From contig NZ_AP031496.1 of NCBI RefSeq assembly GCF_042850945.1, forward strand, positions 3,844,001-3,908,000: a stretch of DNA of 64,000 nt. Direction: 5' to 3'. A model generated the notes under the pieces. That model worked only from the letters and a program-made list of their open reading frames with translations. It was not told the DNA's origin and ran no database searches. The position numbers and the translations under genes were made by a program. Below, piece by piece: positions 1-9,726 of the stretch. The DNA comes from Halioxenophilus aromaticivorans. GTDB taxonomy: Bacteria > Pseudomonadota > Gammaproteobacteria > Pseudomonadales > Cellvibrionaceae. Positions within the stretch are counted from its first letter, which is position 1. Each line of letters begins with the position of its first letter.

Positions 1-3000
1 TCTTAAGTTGACTTGCTGGAATAACTTCCAGCAGATTTTCCAAGCCTTTTACTTTAGTGCCAAACACCATTGTAAAATCGACCAACGTCTTTCGATCGAT
101 TTTTTTATCGGCTAAATTGCCTGCGCCGTGTACGATGCCGGTTACTTTACCCAGCTGTTGTTCGGCTGCAGTAACTTTTTCCGCCAGATCTTTTTTATCC
201 AAAATATCGCAAGCCAGGTAGACGGCTTTACCACCACAAGCGGTAATATCTTTAATGGTTTGACGTATCTCGAAAGCCTGGACTATAGGGTTCAGACGTT
301 TGTCGATTTTAACCGGGGTTAACTGTTCACCCTTAGCCTGCATATCAGCGATAGCCGCCGCCCGCAGTGCGTTTAAATCGTCGCCGCATTCTGCTACCCA
401 GCTCGGCTGACCTTGTTCAATGTCCGTGCGGCCCAGCAAAATAAAGCTGGCTGAGGACTCGGCGGCCAAGGCCTTAACGCAGGACGCCGTAATGCCACGC
501 CCACCGCCTGAGACCAGAATCACATCGGCGTCGCTTACACTGTTGCTTGCTGAAAAATCCAACGGCGCCAGTTGCAGAGACAGCGTGCTACGCTGACTGA
601 GCGACATGCGCCCCACTTCTAACAACTCACTGCTTGGATCTTGTAGCTCTTGCAGGATAACACCAGCGGCATCGCCTGCTGATAATTTCGGTTTAAGATC
701 AACGGTTTTACAGCGCACGCCGTTCCATTCATAGTTCAGCGACTTCACCAAGCCACTGTAGCCCGAGGTCACTGTGGCAAAAACGCGTTTACCAGAGGTC
801 CCTAGCTGGCCATCCATTTGCGAACACACCATAAAAACGGCATCGCCCGCGGCGGCTGCGGAGTTTAGACTCTCTTGCAGATGCTTTGCCAACAGGAATA
901 ACGCATCAACACTGGCGTAGTCTTTTTTATTGAAGCTTGCTTTGATGGATTTGGCAGTCGGCGAGGTCGAGACTAAAAATAATACACCGCCAATTTTTCC
1001 ATGCTGTTGCTCGATGCTACCCAAGGTATCTGTAATCGCCGCTTCGGTGAGCTCAAGCAGGCTAAAATCGGCGTCTTTATCTTTGCCAGTTAAGCTCAAC
1101 CGGATGGATTTCTGCTGCTGTTCTTGCAATTGTTTTGCCACAGCACCGGCCAGTTTAGGGTCGTCATCAACCACTAGCCAAGCAAACCCTTCGGGCAAAG
1201 CCAAAGGCTGTTGGTCTGGCAGAGCGATCTCAGTGAGTTCTGCCCTGTAGCGCTCTATAGGTGTAGAAGACTCTAGCGACTGCGCCAGTAACACTGGCGC
1301 GGATGCAGAGAAAGTTTCTTCGACTGATGATATTGCTCCTGCCGTATTTCGAAGATCGGCTTTAACTACGACAGGATCAGACTTTACCGAACTCACATCA
1401 TTGGATGATGTTACAAAGCCAATGGAGGTCATCACATCTTGCACGCCGGCATCTACCGGGCCGGCCGGGGTTTTAGCGGGTGCAGCCGCAACGGGGCTAG
1501 GCTCCGGTGCTGTTACAGCAGAGCCCGCTGTCTCTTTAAGGCTGTTCATATAGGCCTGGATTCGACCGTATAAAAACTCAACCATTTTGTTGATGGTGCT
1601 GAATTGGTCTACGTCGACGGTTTCTAAATCTAAGTATTCCTCGGCGTTTTCAATGCCGGGCATGACGTTAGAATCAAAGGTTTCAAACATGGCACCAATG
1701 ATTTCGATTCGCTTAATAGAATCGATGCCTAAATCGGCCTCTAGATCCATGTCCACGCCGATCATGTCGTCGGGATAACCGGTTTTATCGCTGATGACTT
1801 TGATCAGGTCCTTAGCCATTTTCTCTTCGGTGAGATTTTCCAGCTCCGCCAGGGCTTTTTGTTCCTCTTCGGTTAATCCCGAGGCCGCAGCTGCGGGAGC
1901 AGGCTCAGGTGACGCAGCAACGGTGGGCTCAGGCATGGCTGCAGGGCTAGTCATTTCCGGCAAGTTTGGCGCCGGTGCGGCTACGGTAGGCACAATAGAT
2001 GCGTAGGCGTTGGTAGCTTCTACGGCTGGTGTTGCCGCCGGAGCTGGCATCGTCACAGGCTCGATTGCAGGCTCCGCCAACTGTGGGCTGATGGCCGAGG
2101 CAGAAGGCGCGGCACTCACACCAGCACCCATTAACGCCTGCTGATTCAGGAAGTACTTTTCGTGATTGAGGTGATAGCAGGTTTGATTTTTTTCTAACAG
2201 CTGCAGCGTTTGGTTTAAGCTAGCCACCATATCTTTGAAGTTTGCGCTGTCACCATGCTTATCGAAAACTTCGAATTGTTTATTCATCATTGCCTGGAGA
2301 AAACCAACGTATTCTTTTTGGTTTTCTTGAAACTGCTGATGAACCTGATTAACACTGTTCTGGGCGTTGATCTGGCTACTAAGAAGCCCTGCTGCTTGGC
2401 CTCTTGCTGCTTTGCTTTGGTCAGTCATATGATTTTCTAACTCCTCGTAATCGTTTAGGTCGTCCAATAACAGGGCATGAGTCCAATCTCTAGCCTGCTC
2501 ACGCGGCGCCAGAGAATCGTCTGAGACAGGCTCAAAAACAGGCTCGGTAGGGGAAGAAGTCTCGGTAAGGTCGGCGCCTGGCTTGTGAGTTACCAACATA
2601 GCTTGTACTTGCTGCTCTATGTAGTCATCCAAGGCCGCGGTGTCCACACGGTTGGCTTTTTCTCGGCGAGCTTGGGACGCCGCGGAAAAATAATAGCCAC
2701 CATTCACTCGGAAGGTTAGCCGTTTGTTGGTGGACTTAGACTCAGGCAAAATGGCGTAAGGGTCCTGACCAGAAAGCTCAATGCCATCGACAATCATCTT
2801 CGCCAGCGCCTTGCGAAAGCTCTCACTCTCGTTCGCATTTTGGCCTGGATCTAGGCTAACTACGGTGTGCTCTCTATCACCGAGTATTTCGCTTACCAAC
2901 TTGCCTAAAACACCTTTCGGCCCGATTTCGACAAACCGTGTGCCGCCAGCCTGATAAATGTTTTCTATGGTTTCTTTAAAACGCACAGCACTGGTCAACT

Positions 3001-5512
3001 GCTGAGCCAGGGCAGATTTTATGGCATCACCTTTTACTTGATGCTCACAACCGCTCACATTTGAATAAACAGGAATGTGTGGCCGTTTAAACTTAAAGTC
3101 TTTCAGGCCTTTCTCAAACGGCTTTGCGCCATGGGCAACGTAGCGTGTATGGAATGCGGCGGATACGGGTAGCCGAGCACAACGCACACCGTCATTTTTA
3201 AGTTTTTCACACAGCCGGTTTATTTGATCGCTACCTCCACCCAGCACGATTTGATCGCCGGAATTGATATTCGCCAAATAGATATCATCGTAGGCTTTTA
3301 TTTCCGCCTCTACGTCAGCTAACGCTAGGTTAACCGCCAGCATGGCGCCACTGTCTTTTCCGTCTTCTGCCTGGCTCTTCATTGCGCTGCCGCGCAATAT
3401 AGCCAATTGGTTGAACTGGTCTTGATCGATTACTTCTGCGGCCAACAAGGCGGTTAACTCGCCGAAGCTGTGGCCAGCCACGAAATCAGGTTTAAAGCCA
3501 TACCGCTTTAAAATATTGTAGTAACCGGCACTCACCGCACCAATGGCAGGTTGGGCGTTATCGGTACTGGTTAATGTTGTTTGGTTAGCTTTGGCATCGC
3601 CTTCGTTAAATACCGGCGCTGGGTACACAATGCGAGAGATGGCCTCTTGTTGTAAATCTGTCCGGCAGGCATCCATGCTGGCCAAGGCTTGTCGCATCTC
3701 TGGGTATTCATTGGCGATGCGACGCCCCATGTCCACATACTGAGAGCCTTGACCAGGAAACAACGCTACCACCCTGCCCTTACCATTGGTTGGTGTAGCA
3801 AAGGGACGATAGTAAATTCCTCGAGGGTGCTCCCAGGGCTTGTCGCCGTTACGCTGTAACAGGCCAATAGCTGTTGCCAATAATTCTGCCGCCTGCTCTG
3901 CATTTTTCGCAACAAATCCGATTCGCGCTTCGTCTGCGCCCAGTGCGGTATGGTTTTGACGCTTTAGCAATTCGGTAAAGGCCTGCTCTGGACTATCGCC
4001 ACTTAGCGCGGTCAATTGCTCCTGACAAGACTCAGTTAATTGCAGACAAGAATCTTTGTGTAATATCACCACCTGTGGCGTTATGTTCAGTCGATATGGC
4101 TCGGTTTGTTCTTGTTGGTACTCCTGCATTACCATATGGTAATTGGTACCGCCAAAACCAAAGGCACTGACTGCGCCGCGCCTTGGGCCCGCTTGCTTAG
4201 CCTTAACCCAGGGGCGATTTTCTGTATTGACGTAGAACGGCGAATCCTGTTCCACAAAGAATTTATTGGGCTGCTTTACATTAATGGTAGCCGGATACAC
4301 TTTATGATGTAGACTCAGCGCCATTTTAATCGCCGAGGCAGCACCGGCAGCACACCGTGTGTGGCCAATTTGCGATTTCATGCTGCCCACAGCGACGGAT
4401 TGTTTATCCAGGCCGAGATCACCGTATACGGTGTGTAAACTTTTTAGCTCGGTTTGATCACCGGCTGCGGTGCCCGTGCCGTGAGCTTCTATCAGCTCGA
4501 TGTCTTTGGCGGTTATGCCGGCAATATCGTAGGCGCGATTGATCGCCAATACCTGGCCCTCTCGGCGCGGAGCAAAAATACTTTTGGCTCGACCATCACT
4601 GGCACCGGACAATGACTGGATTACGGCATAAATTCGGTCGCCGTCGCGCTCTGCATCTTCCAATCGTTTCAGTACTAACAAGCCCACGCCGTCGCCCAGC
4701 ATCATGCCGTCGGACTTACTGTCAAAAGGACGTGAGGTGTTACTGGGTGAAAGCGCCGGGGTACGGCTAAAACATAAAAATGAGAAGATGGAGTTTTCGA
4801 GATTAACACCGCCGGTCAATACTGCGTCACAACTACCATCGGCTAATTCGCCGATGGCCGCCTTCATTGCCGCCAAGCTACTGGCACAGGCAGCATCAAC
4901 CATGTTAGACGTGCCGCCTAAATCGAAGAAGCTGGCAATACGACCACAGGCAACGTTGCCCAAAAAACCGGGGAAGCTGTCTTCATTCCACTCTAAGTAT
5001 TGATCGAGTAAGCGGGCAACAATGTCATCTGCCACTGGCTCTGGTAGACCGGAGTTTGACAGGATTTGTTTTAGGAAAGGCGCCTGCTGACGAGCCGCTA
5101 GCATAAAAGAGGTGTTACCGTTACCGGCGCCGCCCAGGATAACACCTACGCGCTCGCGGTTAAATTTGCAATTCTCGTCGAAAAGACCGGCATCTTTAAA
5201 AGCCTGCTTTGCTACGTATAGGGAAAAAAGCTGCGCGCTACAAATAGATTCGAGCATTGCCGGGGGAATTTTAAATTCCACCGGATCGAAATCAATGGGG
5301 GGAACCCAACCGGCCTTGTGGGCATAGGTTTTGTCTTTGTCCTTAGTGCCGGGCTCGTAGTAATCGCTTTTTTTCCAATAACCCTCGAAGTCTAAATTAT
5401 CGGTAATAGCATCGACTTTGTTTTCAACGCTGCTCCAAAAGTCGAATAGATTTTCAGCACTTGGAAAGTGGCTGGCCATACCAGTGATGGCAATAGGCAC
5501 ACCTTTTCGCAT
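1..5512 (-). CDS. PfaA/HglE-like secondary-lipid polyketide synthase (KS-AT-ACP-KR), 3' end outside window
   Basis: Large iterative type I synthase; about 1,837 codons are visible and the C-terminus lies beyond position 1. The start at 5512 follows an AGGAG six bases upstream. Visible in order: a ketosynthase at about residues 1-450 with the DAACASSL active-site Cys near 209 and the EAHGTGT and GHTRCAAGA motifs; an acyltransferase with GHSFGE (Ser near 682); an Ala/Pro-rich linker; one acyl-carrier domain with LGIDSIKR (Ser near 1265); and a ketoreductase from about residue 1,480 with LVSGGGRGIT near 1,667. The ACP and KR motifs are those of bacterial omega-3 PUFA synthases (PfaA) and heterocyst-glycolipid synthases (HglE), not modular antibiotic PKSs. 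PfaA usually has several tandem ACPs; I see one. The lipid product cannot be told from this. Partner genes would lie left of the window. Confidence 0.9.
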   Translation of the reverse strand, partial: MRKGVPIAITGMASHFPSAENLFDFWSSVENKVDAITDNLDFEGYWKKSDYYEPGTKDKDKTYAHKAGWVPPIDFDPVEFKIPPAMLESICSAQLFSLYVAKQAFKDAGLFDENCKFNRERVGVILGGAGNGNTSFMLAARQQAPFLKQILSNSGLPEPVADDIVARLLDQYLEWNEDSFPGFLGNVACGRIASFFDLGGTSNMVDAACASSLAAMKAAIGELADGSCDAVLTGGVNLENSIFSFLCFSRTPALSPSNTSRPFDSKSDGMMLGDGVGLLVLKRLEDAERDGDRIYAVIQSLSGASDGRAKSIFAPRREGQVLAINRAYDIAGITAKDIELIEAHGTGTAAGDQTELKSLHTVYGDLGLDKQSVAVGSMKSQIGHTRCAAGAASAIKMALSLHHKVYPATINVKQPNKFFVEQDSPFYVNTENRPWVKAKQAGPRRGAVSAFGFGGTNYHMVMQEYQQEQTEPYRLNITPQVVILHKDSCLQLTESCQEQLTALSGDSPEQAFTELLKRQNHTALGADEARIGFVAKNAEQAAELLATAIGLLQRNGDKPWEHPRGIYYRPFATPTNGKGRVVALFPGQGSQYVDMGRRIANEYPEMRQALASMDACRTDLQQEAISRIVYPAPVFNEGDAKANQTTLTSTDNAQPAIGAVSAGYYNILKRYGFKPDFVAGHSFGELTALLAAEVIDQDQFNQLAILRGSAMKSQAEDGKDSGAMLAVNLALADVEAEIKAYDDIYLANINSGDQIVLGGGSDQINRLCEKLKNDGVRCARLPVSAAFHTRYVAHGAKPFEKGLKDFKFKRPHIPVYSNVSGCEHQVKGDAIKSALAQQLTSAVRFKETIENIYQAGGTRFVEIGPKGVLGKLVSEILGDREHTVVSLDPGQNANESESFRKALAKMIVDGIELSGQDPYAILPESKSTNKRLTFRVNGGYYFSAASQARREKANRVDTAALDDYIEQQVQAMLVTHKPGADLTETSSPTEPVFEPVSDDSLAPREQARDWTHALLLDDLNDYEELENHMTDQSKAARGQAAGLLSSQINAQNSVNQVHQQFQENQKEYVGFLQAMMNKQFEVFDKHGDSANFKDMVASLNQTLQLLEKNQTCYHLNHEKYFLNQQALMGAGVSAAPSASAISPQLAEPAIEPVTMPAPAATPAVEATNAYASIVPTVAAPAPNLPEMTSPAAMPEPTVAASPEPAPAAAASGLTEEEQKALAELENLTEEKMAKDLIKVISDKTGYPDDMIGVDMDLEADLGIDSIKRIEIIGAMFETFDSNVMPGIENAEEYLDLETVDVDQFSTINKMVEFLYGRIQAYMNSLKETAGSAVTAPEPSPVAAAPAKTPAGPVDAGVQDVMTSIGFVTSSNDVSSVKSDPVVVKADLRNTAGAISSVEETFSASAPVLLAQSLESSTPIERYRAELTEIALPDQQPLALPEGFAWLVVDDDPKLAGAVAKQLQEQQQKSIRLSLTGKDKDADFSLLELTEAAITDTLGSIEQQHGKIGGVLFLVSTSPTAKSIKASFNKKDYASVDALFLLAKHLQESLNSAAAAGDAVFMVCSQMDGQLGTSGKRVFATVTSGYSGLVKSLNYEWNGVRCKTVDLKPKLSAGDAAGVILQELQDPSSELLEVGRMSLSQRSTLSLQLAPLDFSASNSVSDADVILVSGGGRGITASCVKALAAESSASFILLGRTDIEQGQPSWVAECGDDLNALRAAAIADMQAKGEQLTPVKIDKRLNPIVQAFEIRQTIKDITACGGKAVYLACDILDKKDLAEKVTAAEQQLGKVTGIVHGAGNLADKKIDRKTLVDFTMVFGTKVKGLENLLEVIPASQLK

Positions 5513-6539
5513 TCCCTACTCCTGTTTCCTTGATGCACTTACGTGCGAAATCAAAAACGTTTTGGCTTCCTGCCTCTATCTAATCTATTTTGCTGTCAAT
5601 CAGGCGCGACCCCCCAAACCAGATACAACGAAAAGCCGACACACCTGGGCCTGCTAGAATAAATCCAATGGCATTAACTGCTTGGTTAAGTATCTGCGTA
5701 GGGAGAGTCAATAGACTGAACAAAGGGATAGGACAAAACATATAAACCGCAACCAGCCCAACTATATTAGGCCCAGCTAAAAGATGCAGCTAGTGTAACT
5801 AGTATCCGTGGGGTTTGCAGCAGGGCCGACACTTCACAAATACTGACATACAAAAGACTTATGCTGACACATGGCCACACAAACTAGGTTTTAAAGACAA
5901 TAAATATAAAAAGAAAGATAACGGCCGTCGCTAGACATGACTGAGCGCACAGTATTTTATTTTTTTATTCGATCAAAATCCATTACCGCCCTAGGTTGGC
6001 GGGCCAAATAGCCTATACACTCAGTGACAACATTTTGCGCCGACCTAACTGACAACCCACTTCTGACGTGCCAGATTTATTATTGCTTTAGCCCTCGAAA
6101 ACCTTAATAACTTATCCATCCCTCAACCCTGCCAACCCTTTTCGGCCACTGCTTTTTTCCACTGGATATAAAACGACAATAGCCGTGGCTGTACTCGCAA
6201 TTAATTTGAAGAGATTTTTACGTACTGGATCAACGACACGCGTTAGGACAATGAGTCACTTGGATTATTTGGAGACGTTAGATTTTTCTTATTTTTAATG
6301 TTGTTAGCGCAGTGTTGGGGCTGGCGCTATTGGGACTTATTTAACCTCTGTTGCCACACTCTATTTTTAAGCCCAATTTTTAAGCCCAATTTTCAACCCC
6401 TGCTTTCTCACCCTGCTCGCGCTCTGTTTTCATACCGACTTTCACACCCCAACCGGTGCAGCGGCTAGAGTGTTTAGCGTGCCTGCCAGGCTGCAATGCT
6501 TGGCTAGGCCTGCATCTGTAAAACCATTGAAAAGACGGA
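5513..6539. other. Intergenic region of about 1 kb between the lipid synthase and purU
   Basis: No convincing coding frame on either strand. It lies directly upstream of the leftward synthase, so it should carry that gene's promoter, but I could not pick a reliable -10/-35 pair. It contains AT-rich patches around 5880-5970 and short duplicated phrases near 6370-6395. I see no tRNA or clear terminator. Confidence 0.5.
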
Positions 6540-7430
6540 TCAACGATTGAACACCACCGTTTTATCCTCGTTCAACAAGACTCGGTGCTGAGCGTGCCAA
6601 AGCACAGCTCGATACAACACGACTCGCTCCACATCACGGCCGATTTCCACTAAGGCATCGGGGGTATTGGCGTGAGTGACTCGCTCCACGGCTTGCTCAA
6701 TAATCGGACCTTCGTCTAGGTCCGGCGTCACATAGTGCGCCGTTGCACCGATCAACTTAACCCCGCGCTGATGAGCCTGGTGATAGGGTTTAGCCCCTTT
6801 AAAGCCGGGCAAAAACGAATGGTGGATATTGATGGCCTTGCCCTTCAGCTGCTGGCACAGGTTATCCGACAAAATTTGCATATACCTCGCCAGCACCAGG
6901 AAATCCGCTGCAAGCTCTTGCATCAACGCGAGTATCTGCTGCTCCTGCTCTGCCTTGGTGTCTTTGGTAACTGGCAAATAGTGGTAAGGCACACCGTACC
7001 ACTGGCACAAAGAGGCCATATCCTGGTGGTTTGACACCACTGCCACTATATCGATGGGTAACACCCCTCGCTTCCAGGAGTTGAGCAAATGTTCCAAGCA
7101 GTGCCCCCATTTGGATACCGCTATCACCACCTTGGGTTTGTATTGGTAGTCGTGCAACTGCCAATCCATATCGAAACGCTGGGCTAAGGGCTGAAAAACC
7201 GACCGCACCTGGGCTAAAGATTTCTCGCCCTGACAGGAACTCAGTACCGTGCGCATGAAAAATTTACCGGTGTGGGGATCTTCGAACTGAGACGATTCTC
7301 GAATGTTGAAACCCTGGAGAGCGAAGGCGTTGGCCACTGCGGCCACGATGCCCGGTTGGTCATTGCAGCTAAAACGCAGTACGACTTCGCTGACGTGTCC
7401 ATTGTCGGCCAATGTGTTGCTGGCGTTCAT
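6540..7430 (-). CDS. purU: Formyltetrahydrofolate deformylase PurU
   Basis: Hydrolyses 10-formyl-THF to THF and formate in the cytoplasm, balancing one-carbon pools and supplying formate for the PurT step. The 296 residues fit the family (about 280-290). An N-terminal ACT domain covers roughly residues 14-95, with FSCNDQPGIVAAVANAFA at its start. The formyltransferase fold follows, with the catalytic Asn-His pair in INIHHSFLPGF and the Asp in TPDLDEGPII. The start at 7430 has GGGAG six bases upstream. It stands alone, about 1 kb from the synthase. The downstream ureide locus also touches purine metabolism, but there is no direct linkage. Confidence 0.95.
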   Translation of the reverse strand: MNASNTLADNGHVSEVVLRFSCNDQPGIVAAVANAFALQGFNIRESSQFEDPHTGKFFMRTVLSSCQGEKSLAQVRSVFQPLAQRFDMDWQLHDYQYKPKVVIAVSKWGHCLEHLLNSWKRGVLPIDIVAVVSNHQDMASLCQWYGVPYHYLPVTKDTKAEQEQQILALMQELAADFLVLARYMQILSDNLCQQLKGKAINIHHSFLPGFKGAKPYHQAHQRGVKLIGATAHYVTPDLDEGPIIEQAVERVTHANTPDALVEIGRDVERVVLYRAVLWHAQHRVLLNEDKTVVFNR

Positions 7431-8122
7431 TAATACTCCCTGGGCTTTCCATTTTGGGCGGAATATACCACATTGCTCATTAGCTGGGTAAAGCTGAGGC
7501 TGGTTGCTTTAATCAGCCGCGCTCAAATCGATTTTGCATTAGTAGCCCAGGTTCTATGTCATAAACTTTATAAACCGAATGACAGGCTGAAACCGTAAAG
7601 CCTCCTGAGGTTCCCGTAGTGTCGAGCCCTGCGCAAAGTTTGTGGGAGTCTTAACAGTGATGGCTGGCATGTGGGTGAACTATCCGTCCTCACGGCAAAC
7701 TAATATAGACGACTGGTGGCTTGGAGAATGCCTACTAGCAGCGTGGGAACGGCTATACTTGGGTTACTGTGGTTTGGTGTTGCCCGACCCTCAGCCCTAT
7801 CCGACGTACATCCGTCATTGTCCATACACGTAACGGCGCTTAGGCATCCGTTCTGGGGTAAGTGACCCCGTAAAGATAGGATCGTAATGTCGGGGCCACC
7901 CTGAAGGTCACCAGCAAGACCAATAATTATTAACCTGCAGTCTGCTTAGAAATCGACAGAATCGCCAAACGGATTGGCACACTTATGGCTTCGCCACTGT
8001 TTATTGTGTATCCATGCCAAATGGGTGACACGTGCAAACAGCCGTGGTCTTAACGCCGGTGTGGCGTGGTTACTAACGTGTCAATCATGGCAGACCCGTA
8101 TAAAAAAGTGGGCTATCCAACA
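7431..8122. other. Intergenic region of about 690 bases before the envelope gene block
   Basis: Short open frames occur here (for example 7642-7833 on the + strand) but none has a family match I recognise or a good ribosome site. There is a possible imperfect hairpin around 7862-7902 (GACCCCG facing CGGGGCC). The region probably holds the purU promoter on one side and the promoter of the rightward block on the other. I could not define either. Confidence 0.4.
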
Positions 8123-9358
8123 ATGCCAAAGTCCCTGTTTTGTCGCTGTTCACCCAAAGTTTATCGCCCGGGCATACTCGCCAGGGCCAGCCTGTGGTTG
8201 CTACTGCCCGCTGTAGCCAGCACAGCCCAGGCAGCCCCCGCCGACGACGTGTACGATGAAATAGCCCGAATCGAATCGGAACAAGGCGCCTTTGGCGCAT
8301 CGCTAGGCGAGCACCTGCTTAGCCTTGCCACCGGGTACCAAGCCCGTGGCAAACACGTTGAGGCCGTTGAAGCCTTTAAGCGTGCCCTGCATGTGCAACG
8401 CATTAACGAAGGCTTGTACAGCATGAATCAGGTGCCGGCCATGGAGGCCATGATCGAAAGCCAAATTGCCCTGGGCGATTGGGACGAAGCCGCCAAACGG
8501 CATTCGCACATGTACTGGTTACACCAGCGCAACTTCGGCGTCGATGACCCTCGCATGCTGCCAATGCTTGAAAAAATGAGCTCCTGGCATCTGAACGCCT
8601 TCTCCTTAAGCCCCGTGAATATCGCCAACCATTTGTTGAGCGCGCATCAGTTGTTTGCCATGTCGATTGACATTATCGACAAAAACTACGGCCGCGAAGA
8701 CATGCAAATGATCAAGCCGCTGAAGGGTTTGGCCGTGTCTAATTATTATCTCGCCACCTTAAAAGCGGAGCAAAGCCGACGCTCGGCAATGATGACCACC
8801 AGTAGCAATGGCAACGACACCGCCCAGGCCGAGCGCAAAGCTCGATTGGATCATTACATCCTCAACAGTTATTACAATGGCAAACAAGCCATCACCAAAA
8901 TGATCGACATCTACGAGACCGCCGATCACACCGATCAATCGGATTTGATTGCTGCCCATGTACAGCTGGGCGACTGGTACATGATGTTTGATCGCTCCAA
9001 CGCGGCCATGGGCCAATACGAGTTGGCGTTTGACAAAATTGCCACCACTAACACCTTGGATGAGTTCTCTAAAGAACTGTTCGATAAACCTCACGCACTG
9101 CCAGATATGCCACTGCTGGAAACCCAGGCGCACAACCCAAACCAGCCCCACGACTATGTGCTGGTGAAATTTGATGTCACCTCCCGTGGGGAAGCGCGCA
9201 ACGTGGATATTTTGGAGTCGAAGCCCGAAAACCACGTCGGCAACCGCGCTATGGTTCGCCGCAGTTTAAAAAGCGCGAAGTTCAGGCCGCGCATGGTGGC
9301 CGGTAAACCGGTTGACACTAAGGGCATCGTACATCGCTACATACTGCCTAAATCTTAA
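8123..9358 (+). CDS. Exported TPR protein with TonB-C-like C-terminal domain
   Basis: Starting from the ATG at 8123, the product has a signal peptide ending near AQA/AP. ATG 8090 and GTG 8066 are in-frame alternatives, and none has a strong ribosome site. The middle is helical and TPR-like (HLLSLATGYQARGKHVEAVE and similar). The last 70 residues resemble a TonB C-terminal domain: VLVKFDVTSRGEARNVDILE, then SLKSAKFRPRMVAGKPV. TonB C-terminal domains normally touch outer-membrane receptors and take energy from ExbB/ExbD. Here there is no obvious retained membrane anchor or proline-rich stalk. Placement ahead of an ExbB-like gene 8 kb downstream suggests a shared envelope role, which is inference. 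Confidence 0.75.
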   Translation: MPKSLFCRCSPKVYRPGILARASLWLLLPAVASTAQAAPADDVYDEIARIESEQGAFGASLGEHLLSLATGYQARGKHVEAVEAFKRALHVQRINEGLYSMNQVPAMEAMIESQIALGDWDEAAKRHSHMYWLHQRNFGVDDPRMLPMLEKMSSWHLNAFSLSPVNIANHLLSAHQLFAMSIDIIDKNYGREDMQMIKPLKGLAVSNYYLATLKAEQSRRSAMMTTSSNGNDTAQAERKARLDHYILNSYYNGKQAITKMIDIYETADHTDQSDLIAAHVQLGDWYMMFDRSNAAMGQYELAFDKIATTNTLDEFSKELFDKPHALPDMPLLETQAHNPNQPHDYVLVKFDVTSRGEARNVDILESKPENHVGNRAMVRRSLKSAKFRPRMVAGKPVDTKGIVHRYILPKS

Positions 9359-9726
9359 TTCAGCAGTAATCATTGGCAGGACGGCGCGGTTTATCGGCGG
9401 ATGTAACAACCAAGCCATGACGTCGGTATGCCGAGGCGGCGTTACCTGTTTATCCAAGGCCCGCTAAAAGCGAACCTACACATTAAACACAGAGTATTTC
9501 TTGGGATTATGGAGTGCTCTGTGAGGATAAAAATTTGTGGTAAATTGGTAATAACGGACGACGAATAATCGTAACAAGACCCAACGGATTATGGGGTGAT
9601 AATGACGAGCCATACATAAATCGACGTCTTTAGGCGTTTTGCTCGCTGGGGGTAAACTTTCTTCTCACTTCTGTGTCCCAGATTATCGTCCCGTTAAAAT
9701 TGCAACCTTATCTCATTGAGGCCGCC
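9359..9726. other. Intergenic region (368 bases)
   Basis: No coding frame that I believe. It separates the TPR/TonB-C-like gene from the repeat lipoprotein gene and may carry a promoter for the downstream series. The stretch 9530-9580 is AT-rich. I found no confident promoter or terminator. Confidence 0.4.

Noticed and set aside
7642..7833. 63-codon plus-strand frame before the envelope block
   Set aside because: Odd composition (many Trp, Tyr, Pro), no convincing ribosome site, no recognisable domain.
8759..9235. 158-codon minus-strand frame
   Set aside because: Shadow of the TPR/TonB-C-like gene; no family signal and no ribosome site.
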